This document shows, piece after piece, positions 25,101-33,491 of a stretch of DNA of 64,000 nt; the stretch's first letter is position 1, and every line of letters begins with the position of its first letter. The notes beneath the pieces were generated by a model. It searched no databases. It had not been told where the DNA came from and worked only from the letters and a program-made list of their open reading frames with translations. The DNA lies in the NCBI GenBank assembly GCA_051209155.1, contig JBPJGB010000002.1; one strand, written 5' to 3'. The position numbers and the translations under genes are program-made. The stretch comes from Actomonas sp051209155. Lineage in GTDB: Bacteria > Verrucomicrobiota > Verrucomicrobiia > Opitutales > Opitutaceae.

Positions 25101-27519
25101 CGCGCGAGGCGCGGTGCGAGGGCAGCAGGGTCGCGACCAGCACGACCAGCACCATCACGGCGGCGGTCAGGGCGACCACGCCGGGATTGAAAGCGCTCAC
25201 GTCGAAGAGCTGGCTTTGCATCGCGCGGCCGACGAAATAACTCAGGCCGATGCCGATGGCGGCGCCGATTGCGAGCAGCACGCCGCCGAGGCCGAGGAAC
25301 TGGCGGAGGACCTGGCCGGGCAAGGCACCGAGCGCCATGCGCACCCCGATCTCGCGACGGCGCTGGCTCACCGCATAGGCGAGCACGCCGTAGGTGCCGA
25401 CGGCGGCGAGCAGGAGCGCGGCGATGGCGAACACGCCGGCGAGTAAAGCGGGCGAACGGCGCGCGACGAGGCTGTCGTCGAGGCGGGCCTGCATGACCTT
25501 GATGTCGTCGACCGGGAGCTCGGGGTCGATGGCGAGCACGAGTTTTTGCAGCGTGGTGCCGAGGGCTTCGGGCTCGACGGCGGTGCGCAGCACGATGGTG
25601 GCGCCCTGATTGCCGCGCTCGCGATAGGGCACGTAAATGGTGCCGAGCGGCGCGTCGTCGGTGAGGTCACGTTGCTTCACGGTGCCAACCACGCCGACGA
25701 TGGTCAGCGCGTTCTCGTCGTTGATTTCCACGTCGCTGGCGATGCGGCGGCCAAGTCCACTCTGGCCCGGCCAGTAGCGATCGACAAAGGCCTGGTCGAC
25801 GACCACGACCTTTTGGTCGCGGTGGTTGTCGGCGTCCTCGAGGAAGCGGCCTTCGATGAGCGGAATGCCGAGTGCCTGCCAGTAGTCGCCCATGGCGTAG
25901 GACGTGAAGTGGGTGCGGATGGATTCGCCGGGAGCGAGCTCGACCCCTTCAACCGTGGTGGCGTTGTCCGACACGCCGCCGCCGAAGGGCAAGCCGTCGG
26001 AGAAGGCGGCGTAGGTTACGCCGGGTTGGGTGCGGAGTTCGCCGAGCAAGCGTTCCAGAAAAGCCAGGCGGGGGGCTTGTTCAGGATAGGTTTTCCACGG
26101 CAGTGACAGCCGGGCGGTGAGCACATGGTCGCTGTCGAAGCCGGGGTCGGTTTGCAGGACCTTTTGCAGGCTCAGGCCGAGCAGGCCGGCGCCGGTGAGC
26201 AGCACGAAGGTGATGGCGATCTGCACCACGATGAAGACGTGGCGCAGGTTTTGCGCGGCGCGGGAGACGGTGCCGCCGCGGGTCTCGGCCTGGAGCACGG
26301 GAGCGAGGGTGCGGCGCACGCTGACGGCGATGACCGGAGCGGCGAGGGCGAGGCCCACCAACACCGAGGCGGCGAGGGTGATGGCGGCGATGCGGCCATC
26401 GAAGGCGATGTTGACGCCGAGCGGCAATTGCTCGGTCCCCAGTGTCGCGAGAAGTTGGATACCGCCGGCGCCGACGGCGAGACCGAGCAGGCTGCCGGCC
26501 AGGGTGAGCAGCAGGGTCTCGAGAATGATGGCGCGGGCGAGGTCGGTGCGGCCGGCGCCAAGGGCCTGGCGCACGGCGAATTCCTTGGCGCGACCGTGGG
26601 CGCGGATGAGGAGCAGGTTGACGAGGTTGACGCCGCCGATGAGCAGCAGCGCGAGCACGCCGGCCTGGAGCAGGATGAGCGCGGGGCGGATCTCGCGCAC
26701 GATGTCGCTGTGCAGGGAGTGCACGTAGGTGGTGAACCCGGCGTTGCGCACGAGTTCGGCGAAGGGATCGGTCTCGAGTTGGGCGGCGTTGTGGGCATCC
26801 ATCTGCGCCTGGGCGCCGGCCACGGTCATGCCCGGCGCGAGGCGGGCGACCATGGTCTGGTTGTTGGAATGGCGGCGGTTGGGTGCGCGGTCCTCGAGGG
26901 CGGAGGCGAGCGGGACGAAGAAGCGGGCCTCGCTGTCGATGAAACGGAACTTGGGCGGGAGCACGCCGATGATCGAGTGCGTGAGGCCATCGACGGTGAG
27001 GGTGCGGCCGAGGATATCGGGGTCGCTGCTGAACCGGTTTTGCCAGAACTCGTGGGTCAGAATGATGACCTGGGCGTTGGCGTAGAGCAGCTCGTCGTCG
27101 GTGAAGGTGCGGCCCATGGCGAGGGGGACGCCGAGGGTGGCGAAGAACTCAGGTGACACGCGGTCACGGGCGATGCGATTGGGCGCGCCGGCTTCACCGA
27201 CGATGGCGCTGCCGGGTTGCCAAACGGACACCGACTCGAAGGCCGCGATCTGGCCGTCGCGGCGATCGTAGTAGTTGGGCAGGGAGCAGCCGCTGCGGGG
27301 CGCACCGGCTCCCGGGTAGGAGTTGACCATGGTCACGAGCCGGTCGGCGTGCGGGTAGGGCAGCGGGCGCACGAGGATGGCGTCGACCACGGCGAAGATC
27401 GCGACGTTGGCGCCGATGCAGAGGGCGAGGGTCAGCAGGACCGTGGTGGCAAAACCGCGTTCGCGCAGGAGGCGGCGCAAAGCTTGGCGAAGTTCCGGAA
27501 CGAGAGAAGTGAGGTGCAC
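25069..27519 (-). CDS. ABC transporter permease, MacB/FtsX type (ADOP family)
   Basis: The 816-residue protein has an early TM segment (FATTVLLTLALCIGANVAIF, about 23-43), a MacB periplasmic core domain (about 50-240), three TM helices with FtsX signatures (about 280-425; LLLIRAHGRAKEFAVRQALGAGRTDLARAII), a second periplasmic core, and a last FtsX block (about 690-805; YAVSQRRREIGVRMALGALPGQVLRQFL). This duplicated layout is the ADOP (acidobacterial duplicated orphan permease) family, which lacks an adjacent ATPase. No ATPase gene is next to it. Its transport substrate is unknown. A perfect palindrome sits upstream at 27586. Confidence 0.9.
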   Translation of the reverse strand: MHLTSLVPELRQALRRLLRERGFATTVLLTLALCIGANVAIFAVVDAILVRPLPYPHADRLVTMVNSYPGAGAPRSGCSLPNYYDRRDGQIAAFESVSVWQPGSAIVGEAGAPNRIARDRVSPEFFATLGVPLAMGRTFTDDELLYANAQVIILTHEFWQNRFSSDPDILGRTLTVDGLTHSIIGVLPPKFRFIDSEARFFVPLASALEDRAPNRRHSNNQTMVARLAPGMTVAGAQAQMDAHNAAQLETDPFAELVRNAGFTTYVHSLHSDIVREIRPALILLQAGVLALLLIGGVNLVNLLLIRAHGRAKEFAVRQALGAGRTDLARAIILETLLLTLAGSLLGLAVGAGGIQLLATLGTEQLPLGVNIAFDGRIAAITLAASVLVGLALAAPVIAVSVRRTLAPVLQAETRGGTVSRAAQNLRHVFIVVQIAITFVLLTGAGLLGLSLQKVLQTDPGFDSDHVLTARLSLPWKTYPEQAPRLAFLERLLGELRTQPGVTYAAFSDGLPFGGGVSDNATTVEGVELAPGESIRTHFTSYAMGDYWQALGIPLIEGRFLEDADNHRDQKVVVVDQAFVDRYWPGQSGLGRRIASDVEINDENALTIVGVVGTVKQRDLTDDAPLGTIYVPYRERGNQGATIVLRTAVEPEALGTTLQKLVLAIDPELPVDDIKVMQARLDDSLVARRSPALLAGVFAIAALLLAAVGTYGVLAYAVSQRRREIGVRMALGALPGQVLRQFLGLGGVLLAIGAAIGIGLSYFVGRAMQSQLFDVSAFNPGVVALTAAVMVLVVLVATLLPSHRASRVNPMEALRDD

Positions 27520-27585
27520 GGGAGAGATTACCCGATGCGACGCGCGAAAGTTGCGGATTATTTCACCCGGCGACCTTTACCCCTT

Positions 27586-27600
27586 GTTCGTATTACGAAC
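27586..27600. promoter_or_regulatory. Perfect palindrome GTTCGTA-T-TACGAAC, candidate operator
   Basis: Two perfect 7-base arms surround a single T, 67 bases upstream of the ADOP permease start (27519) and 101 bases upstream of the DUF5069 start (27701). Palindromes of the TTCGTA/TACGAA form are typical operators of small winged-helix repressors. ADOP permeases often neighbour PadR regulators, but none is found here. Confidence 0.5.
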
Positions 27601-27700
27601 ATTGGGTTGGAAGTGACTGTAAGTGATGGGGATAAGGCTTTTTTGGGGGAGGAGCAGCGGGAGTGGGTTGCGTTGGGCCGGAGAAGTCGTCCGTTGGGGG

Positions 27701-28153
27701 ATGTCCTCCGAGACCCTGCAATCCCTCGCCCTTGATTTGAACACGACCACGCCGCGGAGTCCGCGCGAGGTGTTGGCCGGTTACGTGCATGCCGGGCGCA
27801 TGCTCGACAAGTGTCGGGCGGTGTGCGCCGGCACGGCGGGCGAATACCACTACAACTGCCCGCTGGATCGTTTCTTCTTTGATTTCACCGGCATCGACGC
27901 GGATGCGTTCAAGGAGTTTGTGGCCACTGGGGCCGACGATGAGGCGGTGGCGGCGTGGATCACCGCGCATTCGCAGGTGAAGGAGCCGCGCGAGGTGATC
28001 GCGTGGAACAACAAGATGCGCGACATGCGGCTGAGCGAGATGCCGATCGAGTTGCAGGAGTTCCTGGAAGGTTACATCCCGCAAGTCATTCCGGCCGGCA
28101 AGGTGGTGCGGGTGTGGTTCGACGTCTACGACATCGAGGAAGGCCGCCTCTAA
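27701..28153 (+). CDS. DUF5069 domain-containing protein
   Basis: The 150-residue soluble protein is recognised as DUF5069 from TPRSPREVLAGYVHAGRMLDKCRA, followed by YHYNCPLDRFFFDFTGIDADAFKEFVATG. The family is common in Verrucomicrobiota and Planctomycetes and has no known function. Conserved Cys and His residues (KCRAVCAGTAGEYHYNC) may bind a metal or act in redox. The ATG at 27701 was chosen; an upstream extension of 26 residues is low complexity. It is convergent with the heparinase gene across an 18-base space. Confidence 0.8.
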   Translation: MSSETLQSLALDLNTTTPRSPREVLAGYVHAGRMLDKCRAVCAGTAGEYHYNCPLDRFFFDFTGIDADAFKEFVATGADDEAVAAWITAHSQVKEPREVIAWNNKMRDMRLSEMPIELQEFLEGYIPQVIPAGKVVRVWFDVYDIEEGRL

Positions 28154-28156
28154 TCG

Positions 28157-28172
28157 GGCGGGCTCGCCCGCC
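28157..28172. terminator. GC palindrome GGCGGGC-TC-GCCCGCC between convergent genes
   Basis: Seven-base perfect arms with a 2-base centre occupy nearly the whole gap between the DUF5069 stop and the stop codon of the heparinase gene. There is no T-run, so it may be a dispersed GC repeat as well as a transcript end. Confidence 0.5.
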
Positions 28173-30274
28173 TACCGGCTGAGTTGGACCCGCCGCGAAC
28201 GATCGGCGGTCTCGAGGCTGATCGCTTCGTCCGTCACCCGGGCCATCACGGTCTCGCGGGCGGTTGTGACGCGCCAAGTCCCCGGCGTGTCGCCGGGGTG
28301 CCATGGTGTGCGGCCGCCAAAATCGCTCGCGGGGCCGGTGGCAAAAAGCGTGAGCCAGCGGCAGCCTTTGGCCGTGGCGGTCGCCTCCACAAAGGATTCG
28401 TGACGGGGTGCCAATGGTTCGCCGGTGCGGGTGCGATCGTGCGGCGCGACGTAGGCGTGATGGCGGAGGTCGAGGGGGAGCGCGCGCCCGTCGAGCGTGG
28501 TGACCAAACCGGTGGCGGCGGCGGTGTCGCCGGTGACCACAAACGCGCCGGGGGTTGGCAGGGTGGGATTGGTCAGCGTGTGCCAACGCAGGGAGATGGC
28601 TTGGTCGGTGGGGAGGGTGGCTTCGTCGAGCACCGCGATGAAACCGGGCCAGAGGTGGAGCACCGTGCGCTGCACCTGCACGACGTCCGCATAGGCCGGC
28701 GTGAGGTCGATCCGCCAGGCGGCGCCGTGGCCGGGGTCCTGCCACCAGTCGAGCAAGCGGCCGGAGAGCGTGCTCACGTCGATCGGTTGGCCCCGTTCGC
28801 GGATCGGATAGCGTTGCTCCCGGCCGTCGAACATCAGCACGTTGTGGCCGACGATGGAGGCGTTGTAGTAACGCCAACGGCTGTGCGGTTCGAAGAAATC
28901 CGGCGGATAGGTGGACGGTGAGCCGAGGTCGACGATGAGGCGTTCGCCGAGCACGTCGAAGCCCAGCTGGCCGACGTCGTTGTGCTCGTGGTTCTCCTCG
29001 CGCCCGGCCTTGGCGAAGACGATGCAGGCCGCTTTGTCCCAGTCCCATGACGTGCGGCTGACGATCACGCCGCCGTGGTCGTGGTAGGCGACCGCGAGCG
29101 GTTCGCGGCCGGCGGGGGCTTGCGGTATTACGCGCGGATCATACCAGACCAGTTCGAAGGGGTTGGTGGTTTCATCCTGATGCGCGAGGTAGTAGTGCTG
29201 CAACACCCCGTCACGGTTGGCCGCCGCTATGGCACTCACGTAGCCGGCCATGACGGCGCGCTCCGGATGGCCGTCGCCAAACGGCACCACCCGGCGGCCG
29301 GTGAGGGTGGTTTGCATGACCCAGCGGGCCATTTCGGGGAAAGGGGCCTCGCCGAGGCGGCGCGCTTGGCCACCGGTGGCATACTGCTGCGCCAAAAAAA
29401 AGGCGACGGGCATGCGGTTGGCGTTCGCGTAGGCGACCGACTCGTTGAACTCGCCCGCGCGCCCGTAGGTGGTGAGGTAACGCTCAAAGGCCTCGACACC
29501 GAGCGCGACCAGCCGGTCGGCGTCGGGGTGTTCGCCCGCCAGCACCATGCCGGCGATGCCGAGTCCGCCGTAGATGACGGTGAGCCAGTTGTTGAGGTCG
29601 CGGGTCCACCAGGCGCCGGCCTCCACCGATGTAAGGAAAGGTTGGATACCGCGGCGATCGAGTCCCGTGCGGATACGGGTCCGTTCCGCGGTGCTGAGGC
29701 TGGGGGCCAGCCAATCGTAGGCGATGGCCACGTCCTTGCTGAGCATGCCGGTGCGCAGGTCGGCCGGATGACCGAAGCGCAGGTGGGCCTGGTCGATCCA
29801 ATCGGGCCACTGGGCGGGATCGAAGAGCGCGTCGCACTGGGTGAGCGCGGCGGCGCGACAGGCCTCGTCGCCGGTGAGCAGATGGACGAGGGCGAAGCGC
29901 ACCAGGCGGGCCCCGGTTTCCTCGCAGAGGTAAAAGTCGGGGTTGCGGTCGCGAATGGAGGCGGCCGGGCGCGCCGGCAGCGGGCTGTCGGGGAGCAACG
30001 GCTGCTGCCCGGCTTCCCGCTGAGCCTGCTCCCGCAGTCGATCCCACGTGGCGGCACACCATGCGTCGGTGCGGATGGCGGTGCGCAGATCGGCCGGGGT
30101 GCGCAGCCCGTTGGGCCCCTCGGCGGAGAGGTAGATGCGCGGGTGGGAGCCGGAGGTCGGTCCGTCGGCCGCGAACACCTGCGGCGTCAGCCACCATGCG
30201 GCGGCACTGGTGGCGGACGTGCGCAAAAAGGACCGGCGGGTGCAGTCCGGTATCCAAGGGAATTCAGGGGGCAT
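28172..30274 (-). CDS. Heparinase II/III-family protein, Tat-exported (first of tandem pair)
   Basis: The 700-residue protein has a twin-arginine signal (CTRRSFLRTSATSAAAWWL). An (alpha/alpha) toroid with the alginate-lyase/heparinase N-terminal domain follows (about 50-400; RTDAWCAATWDRLREQAQ). The C-terminal beta-sandwich has REENHEHNDVGQLGF, equivalent to the conserved HNHxD metal-site region, and SWDWDKAACIVF. Such proteins cleave uronic-acid polysaccharides by beta-elimination. It overlaps the upstream heparinase gene by 11 bases from the ATG at 30274. A GTG at 30304 would overlap by 41. Confidence 0.85.
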   Translation of the reverse strand: MPPEFPWIPDCTRRSFLRTSATSAAAWWLTPQVFAADGPTSGSHPRIYLSAEGPNGLRTPADLRTAIRTDAWCAATWDRLREQAQREAGQQPLLPDSPLPARPAASIRDRNPDFYLCEETGARLVRFALVHLLTGDEACRAAALTQCDALFDPAQWPDWIDQAHLRFGHPADLRTGMLSKDVAIAYDWLAPSLSTAERTRIRTGLDRRGIQPFLTSVEAGAWWTRDLNNWLTVIYGGLGIAGMVLAGEHPDADRLVALGVEAFERYLTTYGRAGEFNESVAYANANRMPVAFFLAQQYATGGQARRLGEAPFPEMARWVMQTTLTGRRVVPFGDGHPERAVMAGYVSAIAAANRDGVLQHYYLAHQDETTNPFELVWYDPRVIPQAPAGREPLAVAYHDHGGVIVSRTSWDWDKAACIVFAKAGREENHEHNDVGQLGFDVLGERLIVDLGSPSTYPPDFFEPHSRWRYYNASIVGHNVLMFDGREQRYPIRERGQPIDVSTLSGRLLDWWQDPGHGAAWRIDLTPAYADVVQVQRTVLHLWPGFIAVLDEATLPTDQAISLRWHTLTNPTLPTPGAFVVTGDTAAATGLVTTLDGRALPLDLRHHAYVAPHDRTRTGEPLAPRHESFVEATATAKGCRWLTLFATGPASDFGGRTPWHPGDTPGTWRVTTARETVMARVTDEAISLETADRSRRVQLSR

Positions 30275-32267
30275 CGATCGGGCGAAGTTCGATGGTGTGT
30301 GCACCGGTCGCGGCTGGAGACTTCTCGATGAGTTTGATGAGGTGAACCTCGGGACCCCAGATGCCGCGCAGGGTGGCGTCGGTGACCTCGCGTGATTCGA
30401 TTTCGACCGTCAGTTGCTTCGGATCGTAGCTCAACTCGGCTCCGCGCCCGGTCGGGGCGGAGGGCGCAGGACCGAGGCGCAGCACGCCGGGCCGCAGCAC
30501 GGTGACGGCACGGTGGGTGAGGTGGTGCAGCTCGGTCGGTGCGCTCGGTTGGTTGATTGTATAGGTATCGTGGATACGCAGGCTCTGGCCGCGGACGAGG
30601 GCGTAGTCGCGGCGCCAGCTGGTGATGCCGGCGGCGGCGGGGTAGGCGTCGGCGAGTTCGAGACCAAAGCGCGCGGCTTGGTCATCGCTGGCGTAGTGGA
30701 GGTCGCGCGCAGCGTGTTCACGGCCGGGGGCCTGCTCGGCGCCGTTGATGAGGGGCACGTTGTGCCAGCCGGAACGCATGGTCCAAATCTGGTAGCGTTC
30801 GGCGCTGAAGGTGCGACCGGTGTAGGCTTCGGGGCCGGCGTCGATGATGAGCGGTTCGCCGTCGAGGTAGGCGAGGTAGGAACCGACGTCGTTGTGGTTG
30901 TGGTTCTCGGCGTTGTGACCGCCCTTGGCCACGAGGGTGAGGCCGCGGTTGGTGCCACCCGCGTCGCGGGCGATCATGACCTGGAGGTCAGGCAGCCAAC
31001 CGTCGCGCGGCAGCGGGGCGTCGGCCGGTTGGCGATTGAGCTCGGCGGTGACAAAGAGCTGCGGCAACACGCGGCCGAGGGAACGATCAAAGCCGGGTTC
31101 AAAGGCGGGTCCGTTTTGCCACACCCAGGCCCCGAAGGCGGCGAGCTCGGGATCGTGCACGGCCTGACCAAAGCGGTAGATGAGAGCGCCGTCGGTGCGG
31201 TTGCGCGCGCGGGCGTCGGCGAAGTTGATGAACCAGTCACGATTGATGTGGGCCAGCATGATGTAGCGGCCGACGTTGCGTATGAGCGGGTGGTCGAAGA
31301 TCGAGATGCGGCCGGCGCTGGCGCTGTCCATCCAAGAGAGGGCGTCAAAGAGGCTGGCGCCGGCGCGCCCCCAATAACCGGGACCTTCGTCGCAGCCGCC
31401 GTCGTCGGGCAGGGTGTTGAGGTAGTTGTCGAGGACCCGCTGGCCCTTCTCGACATGGCGGGCACGGCGTTCCGGGTCTTCCTCCAACAGCAGCGCGGTG
31501 GAGAGCCAGTTGGAGACGATCCACGGATTCCAGTTGTTGATGCCATGGCCCTGGTCGTCCCAGCTCATCCACCAGAAGTCGGCCCGGTCGAAACAAGGCG
31601 CGAGCAGACGCCGTTCGCATTCGTAGCGAATCCGCTTTCGCAACAGGGGGGAGACGTCGTCGAGTTGCGGACCGAGCAGGTAGGAGGTCCACGCTAACAT
31701 GGCGCCGGTTTCGCCGACCCCGAGGTCAACGGTGGGCTCGGTCACATCGGGCAGGCCGGACCCCGCGCGCTGCATGAACACATGGGCGGAGTAGCCCCAG
31801 TAGGTCTCTTCGCAGGTGGCCCAGATGCCGTCGGCGATCTCGTCCAGAAAACGTCCCTGGCCCTCCACGCACTCGGCGAGGACCAGTTTGATCAGGCGTT
31901 GGCGGCGTTCGATGCGGGGACCTTGGTTGGCGACGCGGTCGCCGGTTCGCACGTAGGCGAGATAGCCGGTGGCGCGCAGCGAGGCCCACGGGCCGACCAG
32001 CGCGGCTTCGCCGGCGGCGAGGATGCCTTGGCGCAGATCCGCGGGAAGACCGGTCCACGCGGCACGTTCGGCGGCCCTGGGAAAGGGGTGCCACTGCCCC
32101 GGCGGCAACAGTGCGGCCTGGACCGCGGGCACGTCGCGGCCGAGTTCATGTTTCTCCGGCGCACCGGAAAGCAGGTTGCGTGGCGTCGCCGGCGGGGTGG
32201 CCCAGGCGTGGCTCAAGACCGCCAGGAGCAAGGCAACGCGCAAGGGGAAGCGGGGTTGAAATTTCAT
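30264..32267 (-). CDS. Heparinase II/III-family protein (second of tandem pair)
   Basis: The 667-residue protein has a signal peptide (FPLRVALLLAVLSHAWATP). An alpha-toroid follows (about 40-390; WMSWDDQGHGINNWNPWIVSNWLSTALLL) and then the heparinase beta domain with GGHNAENHNHNDVGSYLAYLDGEPLIIDAG, the family's conserved His-Asn-His-Asn-Asp stretch. It is longer-diverged from its downstream neighbour and not a recent duplicate. It starts 269 bases after the sulfur cluster terminator and has its own promoter region. Together the two enzymes fit degradation of a uronate-containing glycan. No sulfatase, SusC/D or glycoside hydrolase is in the window. Confidence 0.87.
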   Translation of the reverse strand: MKFQPRFPLRVALLLAVLSHAWATPPATPRNLLSGAPEKHELGRDVPAVQAALLPPGQWHPFPRAAERAAWTGLPADLRQGILAAGEAALVGPWASLRATGYLAYVRTGDRVANQGPRIERRQRLIKLVLAECVEGQGRFLDEIADGIWATCEETYWGYSAHVFMQRAGSGLPDVTEPTVDLGVGETGAMLAWTSYLLGPQLDDVSPLLRKRIRYECERRLLAPCFDRADFWWMSWDDQGHGINNWNPWIVSNWLSTALLLEEDPERRARHVEKGQRVLDNYLNTLPDDGGCDEGPGYWGRAGASLFDALSWMDSASAGRISIFDHPLIRNVGRYIMLAHINRDWFINFADARARNRTDGALIYRFGQAVHDPELAAFGAWVWQNGPAFEPGFDRSLGRVLPQLFVTAELNRQPADAPLPRDGWLPDLQVMIARDAGGTNRGLTLVAKGGHNAENHNHNDVGSYLAYLDGEPLIIDAGPEAYTGRTFSAERYQIWTMRSGWHNVPLINGAEQAPGREHAARDLHYASDDQAARFGLELADAYPAAAGITSWRRDYALVRGQSLRIHDTYTINQPSAPTELHHLTHRAVTVLRPGVLRLGPAPSAPTGRGAELSYDPKQLTVEIESREVTDATLRGIWGPEVHLIKLIEKSPAATGAHTIELRPIDAP

Positions 32268-32438
32268 TTCGATCAACGGGGTGAAGGGGCACCAGAAAGG
32301 CGGTGCCAACTAACCGTGATCGCGGGCGGGGTCCAAGCGTTAAACGCGCGGAAACGTCGGTCATTCGGCTTGAAATTTCATCGAACGTAGTGGTAAAACA
32401 ACTACAGAGGAAGTGCGGTCGGGCCGTTGGCCTGAGCG

Positions 32439-32478
32439 GAAAAACAACGACCCCACCGGGCGAGCCCAGCGGGGTCGT
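32439..32478 (-). terminator. Rho-independent terminator of the sulfur cluster
   Basis: On the minus strand ACGACCCC and GGGGTCGT (32471-32478 and 32447-32454 on the plus numbering) form an 8-base stem around GCTGGGCTCGCCCGGT, followed by TGTTTTTCC. It lies about 58 bases past the DsrE-like stop, so it ends the SQR operon transcript. Confidence 0.85.
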
Positions 32479-32536
32479 GCCTCACGGGAGCGTGGCGGCG
32501 GGCAGCCTTGCCGAACCGACCCTTCCCGTCACCGGC

Positions 32537-33031
32537 TCAGGTGAAGATGATTTGGCCGCCGGCGGCCAGTTCGTAGAAGTCGCCCACGGTGAGGACCTTT
32601 TCCATCTGCGGGACGAAGTCGTCCTCGCTAAGGTGGAACATGTCGACGGTGGCCTTGCAGGCGTAGAGGTGTCCGCCGGCGTCGGAGATCATCTCGATGA
32701 ATTCGCTGACGGGCGGGATATCGAGTTTCTCCATTTCCTTCTTCATCATGTTGGTGGCGAAGGCGGACATGCCGGGGATGAGACCGAGGACGGTGGGCAA
32801 GGGAAATCCCTTCGCGTCGGGCACGCGCATGGCGGCGTTGCCGACGGTGGATATCTTGATGTTGTCCTGGTAACCTTTCATCACGCCGTAGAGGCCGAAG
32901 AAGGTGAAGAAGAGGTTGGCTTCGATGCCTTCCATGCGGGCGCCGTTGGCCATGATGAGGCCGGGATAAATGCCGTCGAGGGAGCCCTTGGAGACGACGA
33001 TCGAAACCTTTTTGATGGGTTCGGGATTCAT
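32537..33031 (-). CDS. DsrE/DsrF-family sulfur relay-like protein
   Basis: The 164-residue protein is of the DsrE2 type: KKVSIVVSKGSLDGIYPGLIMANGARMEGIEANLFFTFFGLYGV, then a hydrophobic GFPLPTVLGLIPGMSAFATNMM segment. The C-terminal part has LYACKATVDMF with the Cys that may carry a persulfide, plus AAGGQIIFT. DsrE-type proteins move sulfane sulfur between carriers such as TusA, DsrC and rhodanese. It is the last gene of the SQR cluster, 122 bases after the TusE-like gene with a hairpin repeat between. It is followed by a terminator. Confidence 0.87.
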   Translation of the reverse strand: MNPEPIKKVSIVVSKGSLDGIYPGLIMANGARMEGIEANLFFTFFGLYGVMKGYQDNIKISTVGNAAMRVPDAKGFPLPTVLGLIPGMSAFATNMMKKEMEKLDIPPVSEFIEMISDAGGHLYACKATVDMFHLSEDDFVPQMEKVLTVGDFYELAAGGQIIFT

Positions 33032-33071
33032 GACGGAAGGGATGTTGAATGTGAGCGGTGTGAGGTCGGAT

Positions 33072-33142
33072 GGAGGATGTTTTCGAGGATGGCCGATGTA
33101 GGTGGTTTACTGATACATTCGACCTCGGCCATCTTGCATCCT
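33072..33142. repeat. Imperfect inverted repeat between tusE-like and dsrE-like genes
   Basis: The arms GATGGCCGA (33088-33096) and TCGGCCATC (33125-33133) are perfect, flanked by further similar sequence (aggatgttttcgag.. and ..cttgcatcctac). It resembles the AGGATGGAAGATGG-type dispersed hairpins. It may attenuate or stabilise the transcript inside the operon. Confidence 0.6.
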
Positions 33143-33153
33143 ACCTGATTTCA

Positions 33154-33471
33154 TCAGATGCAGCCGTGGGGCTTTTTGATGCCGGCGATGCGGGCGGCCT
33201 TTTTGGCGGGGCCGCCGGGGAAGAGGGCGTAGAGCTCCTTGGTGGGCACGCCGCTTTCCTTGGTGAGGCGGCGCATGGAGGGGCCGTCGCCCTTTTCGAT
33301 GAACTCCTTGCGCATGAAATCGATGACGACGAAGTGGCGGTCGGTGAGTTCGGCGATGCCGTCCTTGACGGCGAGTTCGCGGGCGATGTCGGGCGTCCAG
33401 GCGGTGTGGTCGGTCATGAAGCCTTCGGCATCAAGTTCGACGGTGGTGTTGGCGATGGTTTCAGTGGGCAT
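33154..33471 (-). CDS. TusE/DsrC-family sulfur carrier, single C-terminal cysteine
   Basis: The 105-residue protein matches DsrC/TusE: VELDAEGFMTDHTAWTPDIARELAVKDGIAELTDRHFVVIDFMRKEF, then RRLTKESGVPTKELYALFPGGPAKKAARIAGIKKPHGCI. The penultimate Cys104 is the sulfur-carrying residue. The second Cys of true DsrC, normally about ten residues upstream, is absent (Ala/Gly instead). It therefore resembles TusE-like or single-Cys DsrC homologues and would carry persulfide without forming the DsrC trisulfide. It is third in the SQR cluster, 20 bases after DUF1641. Confidence 0.88.
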   Translation of the reverse strand: MPTETIANTTVELDAEGFMTDHTAWTPDIARELAVKDGIAELTDRHFVVIDFMRKEFIEKGDGPSMRRLTKESGVPTKELYALFPGGPAKKAARIAGIKKPHGCI

Positions 33472-33491
33472 GGCTGTGGGGGGTTGAGGAT

